Below are positions 1 to 8,934 of a stretch of DNA of 64,000 nt, in pieces (position 1 is the stretch's first letter; each line of letters opens with the position of its first letter). Source of the stretch: Lysobacter soli (GTDB taxonomy: Bacteria; Pseudomonadota; Gammaproteobacteria; Xanthomonadales; Xanthomonadaceae); NCBI RefSeq assembly GCF_003382285.1, contig NZ_QTJR01000016.1, forward strand, positions 1 to 64,000, given 5' to 3'. The notes under the pieces are model-generated. The model saw only the letters and a program-made list of their open reading frames with translations. It did no database searches and was not told where the DNA came from. The position numbers and the translations under genes were made by a program.

Positions 1-67
1 AACCGCCCTTCGAAAACCGCCGCTTCAACCGCGTCCCGCGTCAGTGATTCACCTCGGCGGGGCGCGC

Positions 68-118
68 ATTGTGCACACGCACAATCGGAATTGGAAGAGG
101 TTTGCGAAGAAATTTTTT
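68..118 (-). promoter_or_regulatory. Probable strong rRNA-type promoter reading leftwards out of the window
   Basis: On the minus strand an A/T-rich block at 118-110 resembles an UP element. It is followed by a -35-like TTCCAA at 96-91, a 17-base spacer, a -10-like CACAAT at 73-68, and a very GC-rich stretch after the -10, as in stringently controlled promoters. It lies downstream of tyrS and points away from it. As I recall, an rRNA operon follows tyrS in several Xanthomonadaceae, so a 16S gene may begin left of position 1. That gene is not in the window, so the assignment is inference. Confidence 0.45.
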
Positions 119-181
119 GAAGCTTCATGAACGACGCGCGCAACATCAATGCGTGCGTTCAACAACGCACGCAGTACGACG

Positions 182-1456
182 TCAGGCCGCGATCAGGCGA
201 ACGCGCGCAAACGTGCGCTTGCCCACCGCAAGCACGCCTTCGAAGCCCGGCACGAACACACGCTGCACGTCTTCGATGACTTCGCCGTCGAGTCGCACCG
301 CACGTTCCTTCAGCTTGCGGTTCGCCTCCGAATTGCTCGGCGTCAGGCCCGCCGCCGTCAGCAACGCCGCGATGCGCACGCCTTCTGCGGGCACGGCGAC
401 GTCGTTGATGGGCAGCGACGCGATATCGCCCTCGCCGCGCACCGCGGCATTCCACCCGGCGATCGCCAGCTCCGCAGCCGATTCCCCGTGGAAACGCGCA
501 GCAAGCTCGCGCGCCAGGCGCAGCTTCAGGTCGCGCGGATTGAGCTGTCCACCCTCGATATCGCGCTTGAGCTGCGCGGCTTCGGCGATGCCGATCTCGA
601 AGCTGAGCAGGTCGATCCAGCGCCACATGAGCACGTCGTCGATCTTCATCGTCTTGGTGACCATGTCGATGGCCGGCTCGTTGATGCCGATGTAGTTGCC
701 CAGCGACTTGGACATCTTGTTGACGCCGTCCAGGCCTTCGAGCAACGGCATCGTCAGCACGATCTGCGGCGCCTGGCCGTAATGCTCCTGCAGGCCGCGC
801 CCCATGAGCAGATTGAACTTCTGGTCGGTACCGCCGAGTTCGACGTCGGCCTTCAGCGCGACCGAGTCGTAACCCTGCACCAGCGGATACAGGAACTCGT
901 GGATGGCGATGGACTGCTGCGCCGCGTAGCGCTTGGCGAAATCGTCGCGTTCGAGCATGCGCGCGACCGTGTGCTGCGCGGCGAGCTTGATCATGTCGGC
1001 CGCGCCCATCTGGCCGAACCATTCGGAGTTGAAGCGCACTTCCGTGCGCTCCTTGTCCAGCACCTTGAAGACCTGGTCGGCGTAGGTCTGCGCGTTGGCG
1101 AGCACGTCTTCGCGGGTGAGCGGCTTGCGGGTGACGTTCTTGCCGGTCGGGTCGCCGATCATTCCGGTGAAGTCGCCGATCAGGAAGATCACCTGGTGCC
1201 CGAGGTCCTGGAACTGGCGCATCTTGTTCAGCAGCACCGTGTGGCCCAGATGCAGGTCGGGCGCGGTCGGGTCGAAGCCGGCCTTGATTCGCAGCGGGCG
1301 GCCGAGCTTGAGGCGGGCCTCCAGCTCCTCGCGCTTGAGGATCTCGTCGGCGCCGCGGCCGATGAGGTCGAGGGCATCTTGGACAGGGGCGGAAATCTGG
1401 GGGGACAAAGTGAGACTCGCTGGTGAATGGTGAACGCGCAATGCGATCACGATCAT
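182..1456 (-). CDS. tyrS: Tyrosyl-tRNA synthetase
   Basis: This cytoplasmic enzyme charges tRNA-Tyr with tyrosine. The 424-aa product is a class I synthetase: the HIGH-type motif reads HLGH at residues 69-72, the second signature KMSKS is at 247-251, and an S4-like RNA-binding segment forms the last 60 or so residues. The arrangement matches the TyrS branch with a short C-terminal S4 domain. The start is uncertain. The ATG at 1456 has no clear ribosome site, and the first 20 residues are not typical of the family, so an internal GTG (1450) or TTG could be used. It is divergent from the M23 peptidase gene. Confidence 0.95.
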   Translation of the reverse strand: MIVIALRVHHSPASLTLSPQISAPVQDALDLIGRGADEILKREELEARLKLGRPLRIKAGFDPTAPDLHLGHTVLLNKMRQFQDLGHQVIFLIGDFTGMIGDPTGKNVTRKPLTREDVLANAQTYADQVFKVLDKERTEVRFNSEWFGQMGAADMIKLAAQHTVARMLERDDFAKRYAAQQSIAIHEFLYPLVQGYDSVALKADVELGGTDQKFNLLMGRGLQEHYGQAPQIVLTMPLLEGLDGVNKMSKSLGNYIGINEPAIDMVTKTMKIDDVLMWRWIDLLSFEIGIAEAAQLKRDIEGGQLNPRDLKLRLARELAARFHGESAAELAIAGWNAAVRGEGDIASLPINDVAVPAEGVRIAALLTAAGLTPSNSEANRKLKERAVRLDGEVIEDVQRVFVPGFEGVLAVGKRTFARVRLIAA

Positions 1457-1528
1457 GGATTCGGGTTAAATCATGGTTAAACATAACCGCCGGGGCACGT
1501 GAAGAAAAACCCTATTCAGTTCAAGGGT

Positions 1529-1557
1529 TTGACGCACACTGCTCGCGCCTCTATGGT
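1529..1557 (+). promoter_or_regulatory. Sigma-70 promoter of the M23 peptidase gene
   Basis: TTGACG at 1529-1534 and TATGGT at 1552-1557 are separated by 17 bases, a good sigma-70 match. Transcription would start near 1564, about 36 bases before the ATG at 1601. This placement argues against the longer reading frame that opens at 1499. Confidence 0.6.
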
Positions 1558-1600
1558 AACGCCGCTACATCGCCTTCACACCTGCGCGCGGGACACACAC

Positions 1601-3043
1601 ATGACGACTTCCGAGACCGGTACGGATCGGCGCCAACGACTTAAGGCGCTGCGTGAAGCCGCTCTGCACCGTCCGGTCGCCGCAAGCCAGGTGTCCCGGG
1701 GTTTCAATGGCCGCTGGACGCGCCGCCACTGGGCGCACGCAAGCCTGTTTGCGACCCTTGGCGTGCTTGTTGCCGCGATCGTGCCCGGCTTCGGTCCCAC
1801 TTCCAATGTCCCGGCGCCGGCCCATGCCCAGCGCAGCTCGCTGGCGCTGGCGCTGCCGCCGCTCCCGCTGTCGCGCCTGAAGGGCCACAGCGGCGACAGC
1901 TGGCAGATCGTGCGCGTGGAGCGCGGCCAGACGCTCGGCGCGGTCTTCGAGGACATGGACCTCCCGGCTTCGACGATGCACCAGATCCTGGAGGCCGTTC
2001 CCGGCGACAAGTCCGTCCTGACGCGCCTGAAGCCCGGCACCGAGCTCGCCTTCGACCTGCCGGTCAGCGGTGAACTGCGCACCTTCCGTTACGACCGCGA
2101 CGACAGCCACCGCGTCGAGCTGGCGATCGCCGGCGACAAGGTCACCGAGAAGGTCACCGTCCGCCCGACCGAGACCCGCACCGTGGTGATCAGTGGCAAG
2201 GTCGGCAAGTCGCTGTTCCGTTCGGCCCGCAAGCTGGGCCTGTCGGGCAACAACATCAACACCCTGACCGACGACATCTTCAAGTACGACATCGACTTCA
2301 ACGAAGACGTCGGCGCCGACGACCGCTTCAGCGTGGTCGTCGAGCAGACCTGGCGCGAAGGCGAACTGCTGCGCACCGGTCCGGTGCTGGCGGCGACCTT
2401 CACCACCGGTGGCAAGCTGCACACCGGTTTCCGCTTCGAGCGCGACGGCAAGGCCGAGTACTTCACCGGCGACGGCCGTCCGCTGAAGAAGAGCTTCATC
2501 CGCATGCCGATCCCGTATGCGCGCCTGACCTCGAACTTCGGCACGCGCAAACACCCGGTCCTGGGCCGCACGCGCATGCACAAGGGCGTGGACTACGCGG
2601 CCCGCACCGGTACGCCGATCATGGCCGCCGGCGACGCGCGCGTCGTCTCGGCCGGCTGGCAGGGCGGCTACGGCAACGCCGTCGTGCTGGACCACGGCCG
2701 CGGCTACAGCACGCTGTACGGCCACATGTCGCGCATCGGCAAGATCCGCCCGGGCCAGCGCATCGCGCAGGGCACGGTGATCGGCTACGTCGGCAGCACC
2801 GGCATGTCGACCGGTCCGCACCTGCATTACGAATTCCGCGTCAACGGCGTGCACCGCAACCCGCTGTCGATCACCATGCCGCCGCCGGAGCCGCTGTCGG
2901 GCAACGCGCTGGCGCAGTTCCGCGCGCAGACGTCCGTCGCGCTGGCGCGGATCCAGAAGGTCGAGAACATCATCTACGCCGACGCGTCCGAGCCCTCGCC
3001 GGCCGCGCGCAAGCCGGCCAAGACCGCGAAGACCAAGGCCTGA
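1601..3043 (+). CDS. M23 family (LytM/OapA-like) peptidoglycan DD-metalloendopeptidase
   Basis: This is probably an envelope murein hydrolase that cleaves peptide cross-links. From the ATG at 1601 it has 480 residues: a basic N-terminus, one membrane or signal-anchor segment near residues 47-65, an OapA/LysM-like middle region, and a C-terminal LytM domain. The zinc ligands are visible: His327 and Asp331 in HKGVD, and HLH at 407-409, with the usual [17 protein letters not shown] context. The active site is therefore intact. It ends one base before the GTG of anmK, so the two are probably co-transcribed and link wall turnover to muropeptide recycling. The start was chosen from the promoter at 1529-1557. 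Confidence 0.9.
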   Translation: MTTSETGTDRRQRLKALREAALHRPVAASQVSRGFNGRWTRRHWAHASLFATLGVLVAAIVPGFGPTSNVPAPAHAQRSSLALALPPLPLSRLKGHSGDSWQIVRVERGQTLGAVFEDMDLPASTMHQILEAVPGDKSVLTRLKPGTELAFDLPVSGELRTFRYDRDDSHRVELAIAGDKVTEKVTVRPTETRTVVISGKVGKSLFRSARKLGLSGNNINTLTDDIFKYDIDFNEDVGADDRFSVVVEQTWREGELLRTGPVLAATFTTGGKLHTGFRFERDGKAEYFTGDGRPLKKSFIRMPIPYARLTSNFGTRKHPVLGRTRMHKGVDYAARTGTPIMAAGDARVVSAGWQGGYGNAVVLDHGRGYSTLYGHMSRIGKIRPGQRIAQGTVIGYVGSTGMSTGPHLHYEFRVNGVHRNPLSITMPPPEPLSGNALAQFRAQTSVALARIQKVENIIYADASEPSPAARKPAKTAKTKA

Positions 3044-3044
3044 C

Positions 3045-4214
3045 GTGCCGGCTTCCGCGGCCGGGTCTTCGGGCCCGCCGGTCGACGGACTCTTCGTCGG
3101 CCTGATCTCCGGCACCAGCGCGGACGGCATCGACGCCGCGCTCGTCCGCTTCGAACGACACCCCGACGGCCGCGACGCCGTCGAACTGCTGCTGGGCCGC
3201 ACCTACGCCTGGGACGACGCGCTGCGCGAGCGCCTGGTCGCGCTGGGCCAGGGGTCCGATGCGCAGTCGCTGGACGAACTGGGCACGCTGGACGTGCAGA
3301 TCGCCGAGTCCTTTGCCGACGCGACGCAGCGCCTGCTGGCCGAAGCCGGCGTGCCGGCCGGCGACGTGCGCGCCATCGGCTCGCACGGCCAGACGGTTCG
3401 CCACCGCCCGGAAGGGGCGCGCTTCGACGGCCGCCATCCCTTCACTTGGCAGATGGGCGACGGCGGGCTGATCGCCGAACGCACCGGCATCGCCACCGCG
3501 GCCGATTTCCGCCGCCGCGACGTCGCCGCTGGCGGCCACGGCGCGCCGCTGCTGCCCGCGCTGCACGCGGCGCTGCTGGCCGACGCGGACGAAGACCGCG
3601 CGGTGCTGAACCTCGGCGGCATCGCCAATTTCACCCTGCTGCCGGTTGACGGCCCCGTGCGCGGCTTCGATACCGGCCCGGCGAACTGCCTGCTCGACGC
3701 GTGGTGCCTGCGCCACACGGGCGCCGCGTACGACGCCGGTGGCGCCTTCGCGGCGCAAGGCGAACTCGATGCCGAGCTGCTGGCGCGCCTGCTGGATGAG
3801 CCCTGGTTCATGCTGCCGCCGCCCAAAAGCACCGGCCGCGAGCAGTTCCACCTGCGCTGGGTCGAACGCCGCCTCGATGGCGACGAGTCGCCTGCGGACG
3901 TGCAGGCCACGCTGCTGGAACTGAGCGCCATCACCATCGCCGACGCGTTGCGCGCGCACCAGCCGACTACGCGTCGCGTGCTCGCCTGTGGCGGGGGCGT
4001 GCATAACCCGCGCCTGCTGGAGCGTATCGGCGCGCATCTGCCGGAGGCGGTCGTCGAATCCACGGCGCGTCATGGCGTGGATCCGGACTTCGTCGAGGCG
4101 ATGGGGTTCGCGTGGCTGGCGCGGCAGACGCTGTCGGGCCTGCCCGGCAACCTGCCCAGCGTGACCGGCGCGCGCGGCCTGCGCGTGCTCGGCGTGGTGC
4201 ATCCGGTCGCCTGA
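3045..4214 (+). CDS. anmK: Anhydro-N-acetylmuramic acid kinase
   Basis: It phosphorylates and opens 1,6-anhydro-MurNAc to MurNAc-6-phosphate, a cytoplasmic step of cell wall recycling. The 389-aa length is normal for the family. The N-terminal ATP-binding loop reads [12 protein letters not shown] (residues 19-30), followed by GSHGQTVRH, the NLGGIANFT segment and GFDTGPAN. A glycine-rich CGGGVHNP lies near the C-terminus. The start is a GTG one base after the M23 stop, which indicates an operon with the murein hydrolase. The muropeptide permease gene ampG lies about 390 bp beyond, on the other strand. Confidence 0.95.
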   Translation: MPASAAGSSGPPVDGLFVGLISGTSADGIDAALVRFERHPDGRDAVELLLGRTYAWDDALRERLVALGQGSDAQSLDELGTLDVQIAESFADATQRLLAEAGVPAGDVRAIGSHGQTVRHRPEGARFDGRHPFTWQMGDGGLIAERTGIATAADFRRRDVAAGGHGAPLLPALHAALLADADEDRAVLNLGGIANFTLLPVDGPVRGFDTGPANCLLDAWCLRHTGAAYDAGGAFAAQGELDAELLARLLDEPWFMLPPPKSTGREQFHLRWVERRLDGDESPADVQATLLELSAITIADALRAHQPTTRRVLACGGGVHNPRLLERIGAHLPEAVVESTARHGVDPDFVEAMGFAWLARQTLSGLPGNLPSVTGARGLRVLGVVHPVA

Positions 4215-4222
4215 GGCGGTGG

Positions 4223-4240
4223 CCCCGCAGTTCCGCGGGG
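4223..4240. terminator. Hairpin between convergent genes
   Basis: CCCCGC (4223-4228) and GCGGGG (4235-4240) form a perfect 6-bp stem around a 6-base loop, in the 27-bp gap between the convergent ends of anmK and the next gene. There is no long T run, so it is a weak bidirectional terminator candidate. Confidence 0.4.
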
Positions 4241-4241
4241 A

Positions 4242-4577
4242 TCAGCTCTTCTGCGCGTAGGCCATCAGGTCGCGGTCGACGTCGGTCAAGCCGGCACTGT
4301 CGAGCGGGGCGACGCTGACGTCCGACGGCCGCTCCATGCGGCCGATCTTCGAGAAACCCGGATCGCTCGGAATGTGCTCCAGTGCGGCGATGGCGGCCTG
4401 CAGCGCCATCGCATCGGAGTCGGTGAAGCGCGCGGCGAGCTCGGCCTCGCACGCGAACAGGCCATGTTCGAGCAGATGCATCAGCGCTTCCTGCAACGGC
4501 CAGCTGCGTGCCTGCGCGACGCGCTTGACGCGGTCGAGCAGCAGCGGGTCGATGTCGTGAAGGATGATGTCGGTCAT
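4242..4577 (-). CDS. Conserved hypothetical protein with a ribbon-helix-helix-like N-terminus
   Basis: The 111-aa product begins with a short beta-like stretch and two predicted helices (residues 5-40), resembling the RHH/FitA-type antitoxin fold that binds DNA as a dimer. The rest is acidic and not recognised. No toxin-like partner (for example a PIN-domain gene) sits beside it, so a toxin-antitoxin role is unsupported. A strong GGAAGG ribosome site precedes the ATG. It lies 28 bp upstream of ampG's stop-distal side on the same strand as ampG and is downstream of it, so they may share a transcript. Function unknown. Confidence 0.6.
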   Translation of the reverse strand: MTDIILHDIDPLLLDRVKRVAQARSWPLQEALMHLLEHGLFACEAELAARFTDSDAMALQAAIAALEHIPSDPGFSKIGRMERPSDVSVAPLDSAGLTDVDRDLMAYAQKS

Positions 4578-4605
4578 TCGGATTTCCTTCCAGGCCGGTG
4601 CCTGG

Positions 4606-5997
4606 TCATTCCACCGCAGGTGCGCGGGCGCCCGTGCGGCGAGCGGCCAGGACCAGGCACAGTAGCAGTGCGGGTATCCCGATCAGGGCCGTTCCGGCGA
4701 AGAATAGCGAATACGCCTCGAGCAAACTGCGGCCCACTTCCAGTTGTTCGATCGTCCAGCCGGACATTCCCTTCAGTACCTTGCCCGGCAGCGCGTAGAA
4801 CGAGCTGAGCAGGGCGTACTGCGTGGCCGTGTAGCCAGCGCTGGTCAGGCTGGACATGTAGCCGATCAGCGCGACGCCGGCGAAGCCCGAGCAGAAGTTG
4901 TCGATCACCATCACCGCCGTGAAGACGCCGGCATCGGCGCCGTGCAGCGCCAGGTACGAGAAGGCCAGGTTCGATCCCGGACCGAGCACCGCGCCCGCCA
5001 TCAGGGTCGTGAAGAAGCCGAAGCGCACCGCGCACAGGCCGGCGGCGGCGATGCCCAGCGTGGTCGCCAGCAGGCCGAAGCTGCCGCGGACGGCGCCGAC
5101 GGTTTCCTTGTCCATTCCGAGATCGGCGTAAAAGGGATTTGCCATCGGGCCGAGCACGAAATCCGGCAGGCGATACAGGCTGATCGCCAGCAGCATCACC
5201 AGCGCCCACTTGCCGTGCTCGCGGAAGAACACGACGAACGGGGCAACGATCGCGTCGTAGATCCCCTGCGCCGACAGCATCGAACCATGCGATGCAGCGG
5301 CGGCCTGCACGCTGGCGGCGGGCTCGCGCGCCAGGAAGGTGGCGAGGATGCCTACGCCCATCAGCGCCGCCATCACCTCGTACGACAGCGACCAGCCGAT
5401 GTGCGCGGCGAAGATCAGGATCAGCGAGTCGGTGACCAGCAGCGCGCCGCGGTACCCGAGCGCGGACGTCGCCGTCAGCAGGCCCTGCTGCTCGTTGCTG
5501 GAGGCGATCTCGATGCGCCAGGCGTCGATCACGATGTCCTGCGTTGCCGATGCGAAGGCCACCACCAGCGCCAGCACGCCGAATACCACCAGCTGGTCCA
5601 GCGTCTGGGCCCACAGCACCAGCTGGCCTTCCTGCGGCTGCACGTTCGCCATGCCGAACAGCGCGATCGCCACGATGACCTGCGACAACAGCATCCAGCC
5701 GCGACGACGCCCCAGCCACTTCCCGAGCACCGGCGCGTCGAGCTTGTCGATGAGCGGCGCCCACAGGAATTTCAGCGAATACGCGAGGCCGACCCACGAG
5801 AGGAAGCCGATCGTCGACAGCTCGATCGCGTTCTCGCGCATCCAGTAGCCGAGCGTGTTGCCGACCAGGTAGATCGGGATGCCCGAGCTGAAGCCCAGCA
5901 GCAGCATCACCAGCACTTTCGGCTCGCGCAGGTTCGCGGCGACCAGGCGCCAGCCCTTCAGTTTCGGCTCGGCAGCCGGCGCCGCTTCAGAAGTCAT
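4606..5997 (-). CDS. ampG: AmpG-like MFS muropeptide permease
   Basis: It is expected to import GlcNAc-anhydroMurNAc muropeptides across the inner membrane for wall recycling. The 463-aa protein has about 12 hydrophobic segments. Early AmpG-type features include the GFSSGIPxxLVGxTLxYW segment near residue 37 and a FLWAPLIDxxDxPxLGxxLGRRRGW loop before residue 110. It overlaps the end of xthA by 11 bp on the same strand, so the pair is probably co-transcribed. The murein hydrolase and anmK lie next door, which supports the muropeptide assignment over a general MFS transporter. Confidence 0.9.
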   Translation of the reverse strand: MTSEAAPAAEPKLKGWRLVAANLREPKVLVMLLLGFSSGIPIYLVGNTLGYWMRENAIELSTIGFLSWVGLAYSLKFLWAPLIDKLDAPVLGKWLGRRRGWMLLSQVIVAIALFGMANVQPQEGQLVLWAQTLDQLVVFGVLALVVAFASATQDIVIDAWRIEIASSNEQQGLLTATSALGYRGALLVTDSLILIFAAHIGWSLSYEVMAALMGVGILATFLAREPAASVQAAAASHGSMLSAQGIYDAIVAPFVVFFREHGKWALVMLLAISLYRLPDFVLGPMANPFYADLGMDKETVGAVRGSFGLLATTLGIAAAGLCAVRFGFFTTLMAGAVLGPGSNLAFSYLALHGADAGVFTAVMVIDNFCSGFAGVALIGYMSSLTSAGYTATQYALLSSFYALPGKVLKGMSGWTIEQLEVGRSLLEAYSLFFAGTALIGIPALLLCLVLAARRTGARAPAVE

Positions 5998-6766
5998 AGT
6001 CGACGCTGAAAGGCGCGTGGTCGGAGAAACGCGGCTCGCGCAGGATCGAACACGCCTTCAGCTTCGAGGCGAGCGACGGCGTGCACAGCTGGTAGTCGAT
6101 GCGCCATCCGACGTTATTTGCGCGCGCGGCGCCGCGGTTACTCCACCAGGTGTAGTCCTGGCCCTCGGCGTGCAGCGCGCGGTAGGCATCGATCCAGCCC
6201 GAGGTGTCCACGCACAGCCCGTTGAGCCACTCGCGCTCGGGCGGCAGGCAACCGGAATTCTTCTGGTTGCTCGTCCAGTTCTTGATGTCGAGCTTCGAGC
6301 GCACGATGTTCCAGTCACCGCACAGCACGTAGTCGCGGCCGCTGGCGAGCCACTGGTCGAGATGCGGCTTCAGCCATTCCATCACCTCGAACTTGAAGCC
6401 CTGCCGCAGTTCGCCCGACGAGCCCGACGGGATGTAGAACGACACTACGCTCAGGTTGCCGAAGCGCGCCTCGATGTAGCGGCCTTCGTCGTCGAACGGC
6501 GCCCAGCCCATGCTCGTGCGGACTTCATCGGGCTCGCGCCGGCTGTAGATCGCCACGCCGCTGTAGCCCTTCTTCGTGATCGCGTCCTTGAACCACGCGC
6601 GATACCCCTCGGGCAGGAACTGCGGGCCAGCGAGCTGGTGCTCCTGCGCCTTGGTTTCCTGAACGCACAACACGTCGGCGTCCTGCGTGCGGAACCAGTC
6701 GAAGAAGCCCTTGTTGGCGGCCGAACGCAGGCCGTTGGCGTTGAAGCTGATGATGCGCATGCGCAC
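5987..6766 (-). CDS. xthA: Exodeoxyribonuclease III
   Basis: This is a Mg-dependent 3'-5' exonuclease and AP endonuclease of base excision repair. The 259-aa product shows the family motifs in order: FNANGLR near the N-terminus, VLCVQETKAQ with the metal-binding Glu, GDWNIV in the middle and SDHAPF at the end with the catalytic Asp-His. The first codons read ATG-CGC-ATG, so translation may begin at residue 1 or 3. It overlaps ampG by 11 bp and is divergent from the GNAT gene. Confidence 0.94.
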   Translation of the reverse strand: MRMRIISFNANGLRSAANKGFFDWFRTQDADVLCVQETKAQEHQLAGPQFLPEGYRAWFKDAITKKGYSGVAIYSRREPDEVRTSMGWAPFDDEGRYIEARFGNLSVVSFYIPSGSSGELRQGFKFEVMEWLKPHLDQWLASGRDYVLCGDWNIVRSKLDIKNWTSNQKNSGCLPPEREWLNGLCVDTSGWIDAYRALHAEGQDYTWWSNRGAARANNVGWRIDYQLCTPSLASKLKACSILREPRFSDHAPFSVDYDF

Positions 6767-6876
6767 TCCACGACGATGTGCCGGCGATCATAGCCCCTCG
6801 CGCGTCGGCGTCGGCCCGGCGTGCGGTAACGGCGCGGCGGGGCGGTTCAAATGGCCCCGGGGCTATCATTCCCGCC

Positions 6877-7398
6877 ATGTCCGCCGTCACCGCCCGCGTC
6901 CGCGTCGAACCGATCGTGGATCCCGACTCCACCGCAGCGCGCGCCGTGCGTGCGCTGCGCGTGGCGCCGGACCAGTACCGCTACGTCGGCGACACGGCCT
7001 TCAATCTCGGCGACACGCTGCGCGACCCGATGAGCGAGGCGATCGCCGTGATCGCCGACGACGCGATCGTCGGCTTCTACCGGCTCGATTTCGCGCCCAA
7101 TGCCGTCGTCGGCCGTTCGCTCGGCATGCCGAGCGTCGGCCTGCGTGCGTTCGTGATCGATCACCGCCAGCAGGGCCGCGGCTACGGCCGCATGGCGATG
7201 AACGCCTGCTGCGACGACCTGCGCGCGCGCCATCCCGGCCGCGAGGTGCTGGTGCTCACGGTCAACTGCATCAACGCGCCGGCGATCTCGGCATACCTGA
7301 AGTCCGGTTTCATCGACACCGGCGAGCTTTTCCACGGCGGCAGCGCCGGCCCGCAGCACGTGATGCTGCAGTTCCTCCACCCGCACACGACGACATGA
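6877..7398 (+). CDS. GNAT family N-acetyltransferase
   Basis: This 173-aa protein should transfer an acetyl group from acetyl-CoA; the acceptor cannot be predicted. The CoA-binding motif A (RQQGRGYGRMAM) is clear in the second half, followed by the typical INxxAISAYLKSGF motif B. I chose the ATG at 6877 because the upstream reading frame encodes low-complexity Arg/Ala sequence and a TATCAT box lies just before it. The stop overlaps the start of pyrE as ATGA, so the two are translationally coupled. Confidence 0.85.
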   Translation: MSAVTARVRVEPIVDPDSTAARAVRALRVAPDQYRYVGDTAFNLGDTLRDPMSEAIAVIADDAIVGFYRLDFAPNAVVGRSLGMPSVGLRAFVIDHRQQGRGYGRMAMNACCDDLRARHPGREVLVLTVNCINAPAISAYLKSGFIDTGELFHGGSAGPQHVMLQFLHPHTTT

Positions 7399-8060
7399 CC
7401 CAAGACCACCGCGCCCGTTTCCTCGACCTCGCCCTGCGCGCCGACGCCCTGCGTTTCGGGGACTTCACGCTGAAGTCCGGGCGCCAAAGCCCGTACTTCT
7501 TCAACGCGGGACGCTTCGATTCCGGCGCCGCGCTGGCCGGCCTGGCCGCGTGCTACGCCGATGCGATCGATGCGCACGGCGTCGGGTTCGACCTGCTCTT
7601 CGGCCCGGCCTACAAGGGCATTCCGCTGGCGACCGCGCTGGCGTGCGAGTACGCGCGTCGCGGCCGCGACCTGCCGGTGGCGTTCAACCGCAAGGAAGCC
7701 AAGACCCATGGCGAGGGCGGCAACCTGATCGGTGCACCGCTCCAGGGCCGCCGCGTGCTGATCGTCGACGACGTGATCACCGCCGGCACCGCGATCCGCG
7801 AGGCGCTCGGACTGATTCGTGACGCAGGTGGCGAAACCGCCGGCATTGTCATTGCACTCGATCGGCAGGAAGCCATCGACCCGGCCAAAACCCGACGCTC
7901 AGCGGCACAATCGGTCGCGGCCGACCATGGCTTGCCGGTCATCGCGGTCGCAACGCTGTCCGACCTGCTGGACTTCGCCGGCGGCAACGCGGAGCTGTCG
8001 GCGCAACGCGAGCGCCTGCTGGCCTATCGGCAGGCCTACGGCAGCGACTCGGCCGGCTGA
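7395..8060 (+). CDS. pyrE: Orotate phosphoribosyltransferase
   Basis: It converts orotate and PRPP to OMP in pyrimidine synthesis. The 221-aa product carries FTLKSGRxSPYFFNxG near the N-terminus, the FNRKEAKTHGEGG flexible loop, and the PRPP-binding signature VLIVDDVITAGTA. Length and order are normal for gammaproteobacterial PyrE. Its ATG overlaps the GNAT stop by four bases. It is followed by a 80-bp gap before the next gene on the same strand. Confidence 0.96.
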   Translation: MTQDHRARFLDLALRADALRFGDFTLKSGRQSPYFFNAGRFDSGAALAGLAACYADAIDAHGVGFDLLFGPAYKGIPLATALACEYARRGRDLPVAFNRKEAKTHGEGGNLIGAPLQGRRVLIVDDVITAGTAIREALGLIRDAGGETAGIVIALDRQEAIDPAKTRRSAAQSVAADHGLPVIAVATLSDLLDFAGGNAELSAQRERLLAYRQAYGSDSAG

Positions 8061-8147
8061 TGCCGGGCGCCGTCGTTGCGGCTGATGCTGGCGTGACTCT
8101 TGCATGATTCTGGGGGAATCCCGACAGATCCTTCGGACTTTGCTGAC

Positions 8148-8834
8148 GTGACGAACCGCAACGTGATCCATCGCACCCTGCTGAGCCGCACCGTGCCGCT
8201 GTTCGTCTGCACGCTGATGTTCGCCACTGCAGGCGCAGCCGTCGCCCAGAAGAAGCCCGCTGCGGCAGGCGGCGCCAAGAAGCTCTACTGCTGGAACGAG
8301 AACGGCGCCCGCGTATGCGGCGATGCGCTGCCCGCGCACGCGGTGGACAACGCACGCACCGAGATCAATGCCAAGAGCGGCCTGGCTACCAAGCAGATCG
8401 CCCGGGCGCTGACGCCCGAGGAGCGCGCCGCCGCCGAGGCGCAGGCGAAGCTCGACAAGGAGAGCGCCGCGGTCGCCGAAGCGAACAGCCGCCGAGAGCA
8501 GGCGATGGTCGAGTCCTACGCCACCGAGGACGACCTGCGCCGCGCATTCGGCGAACGCCAGGCGGTGATGGACGAGGCGATCAAGGCCTCGCGTCTGGGC
8601 GTCGTGGGCCGCCGCGACACGCTCGTCGCCCTGCTTCGTCGCGCCGGCGAGAACGAGCTGTCCGGCAAGCCGGTGCCCAAGCCCGCGCAGCAGAACGTGC
8701 GCATCCAGCACGACCAGCTGATCCGCCAGCAGGAACTGCTCGTCCAGCAGCTCGCCGAACGCGAGATGATCGACGAGGAACTCGCCGCGGCGCTGGAGCG
8801 CTACCACGCGCTCAAGCAGCCCTCCAAGGGCTGA
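8148..8834 (+). CDS. Secreted hypothetical protein with a DUF4124-like N-terminal motif
   Basis: The protein has a signal peptide (basic start, hydrophobic core, cleavage near AVAQ-KK), so it is exported. Directly after it is a short Cys-containing patch, YCWNENGARVCGDALP, resembling the DUF4124 motif that often follows signal peptides in gammaproteobacteria. The remaining 150 or so residues are Ala/Glu/Arg rich and probably helical or coiled coil. There is no ATG at the proper place. I used the GTG at 8148 (228 aa); a second GTG at 8163 is equally possible. Function unknown. A terminator follows. Confidence 0.7.
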   Translation: MTNRNVIHRTLLSRTVPLFVCTLMFATAGAAVAQKKPAAAGGAKKLYCWNENGARVCGDALPAHAVDNARTEINAKSGLATKQIARALTPEERAAAEAQAKLDKESAAVAEANSRREQAMVESYATEDDLRRAFGERQAVMDEAIKASRLGVVGRRDTLVALLRRAGENELSGKPVPKPAQQNVRIQHDQLIRQQELLVQQLAEREMIDEELAAALERYHALKQPSKG

Positions 8835-8883
8835 GTCCGGACGGTCCGCATCGGGATCGTTCAAACCAGCGCGGAAAGAAAAA

Positions 8884-8911
8884 GGCCGGCGGTTCGCACC
8901 GTCGGCCTCTT
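8884..8911. terminator. Rho-independent terminator
   Basis: GGCCGGCGGT (8884-8893) pairs with ACCGTCGGCC (8898-8907) across a 4-base loop with one mismatch. There is an A run before it and a T-rich tail after it. It separates the convergent secreted-protein gene and the sugar-phosphate mutase gene and could serve both. Confidence 0.65.
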
Positions 8912-8934
8912 CGTTCCGGGGTGGCGCAGCCACC

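Noticed and set aside
1499-1600. Upstream extension of the M23 peptidase to an ATG at 1499
   Set aside because: A TTGACG/TATGGT promoter lies inside it, so that start would not be transcribed.
4242-4577. Antitoxin of a toxin-antitoxin pair
   Set aside because: No toxin-like gene is adjacent; only the RHH-like fold is suggestive.
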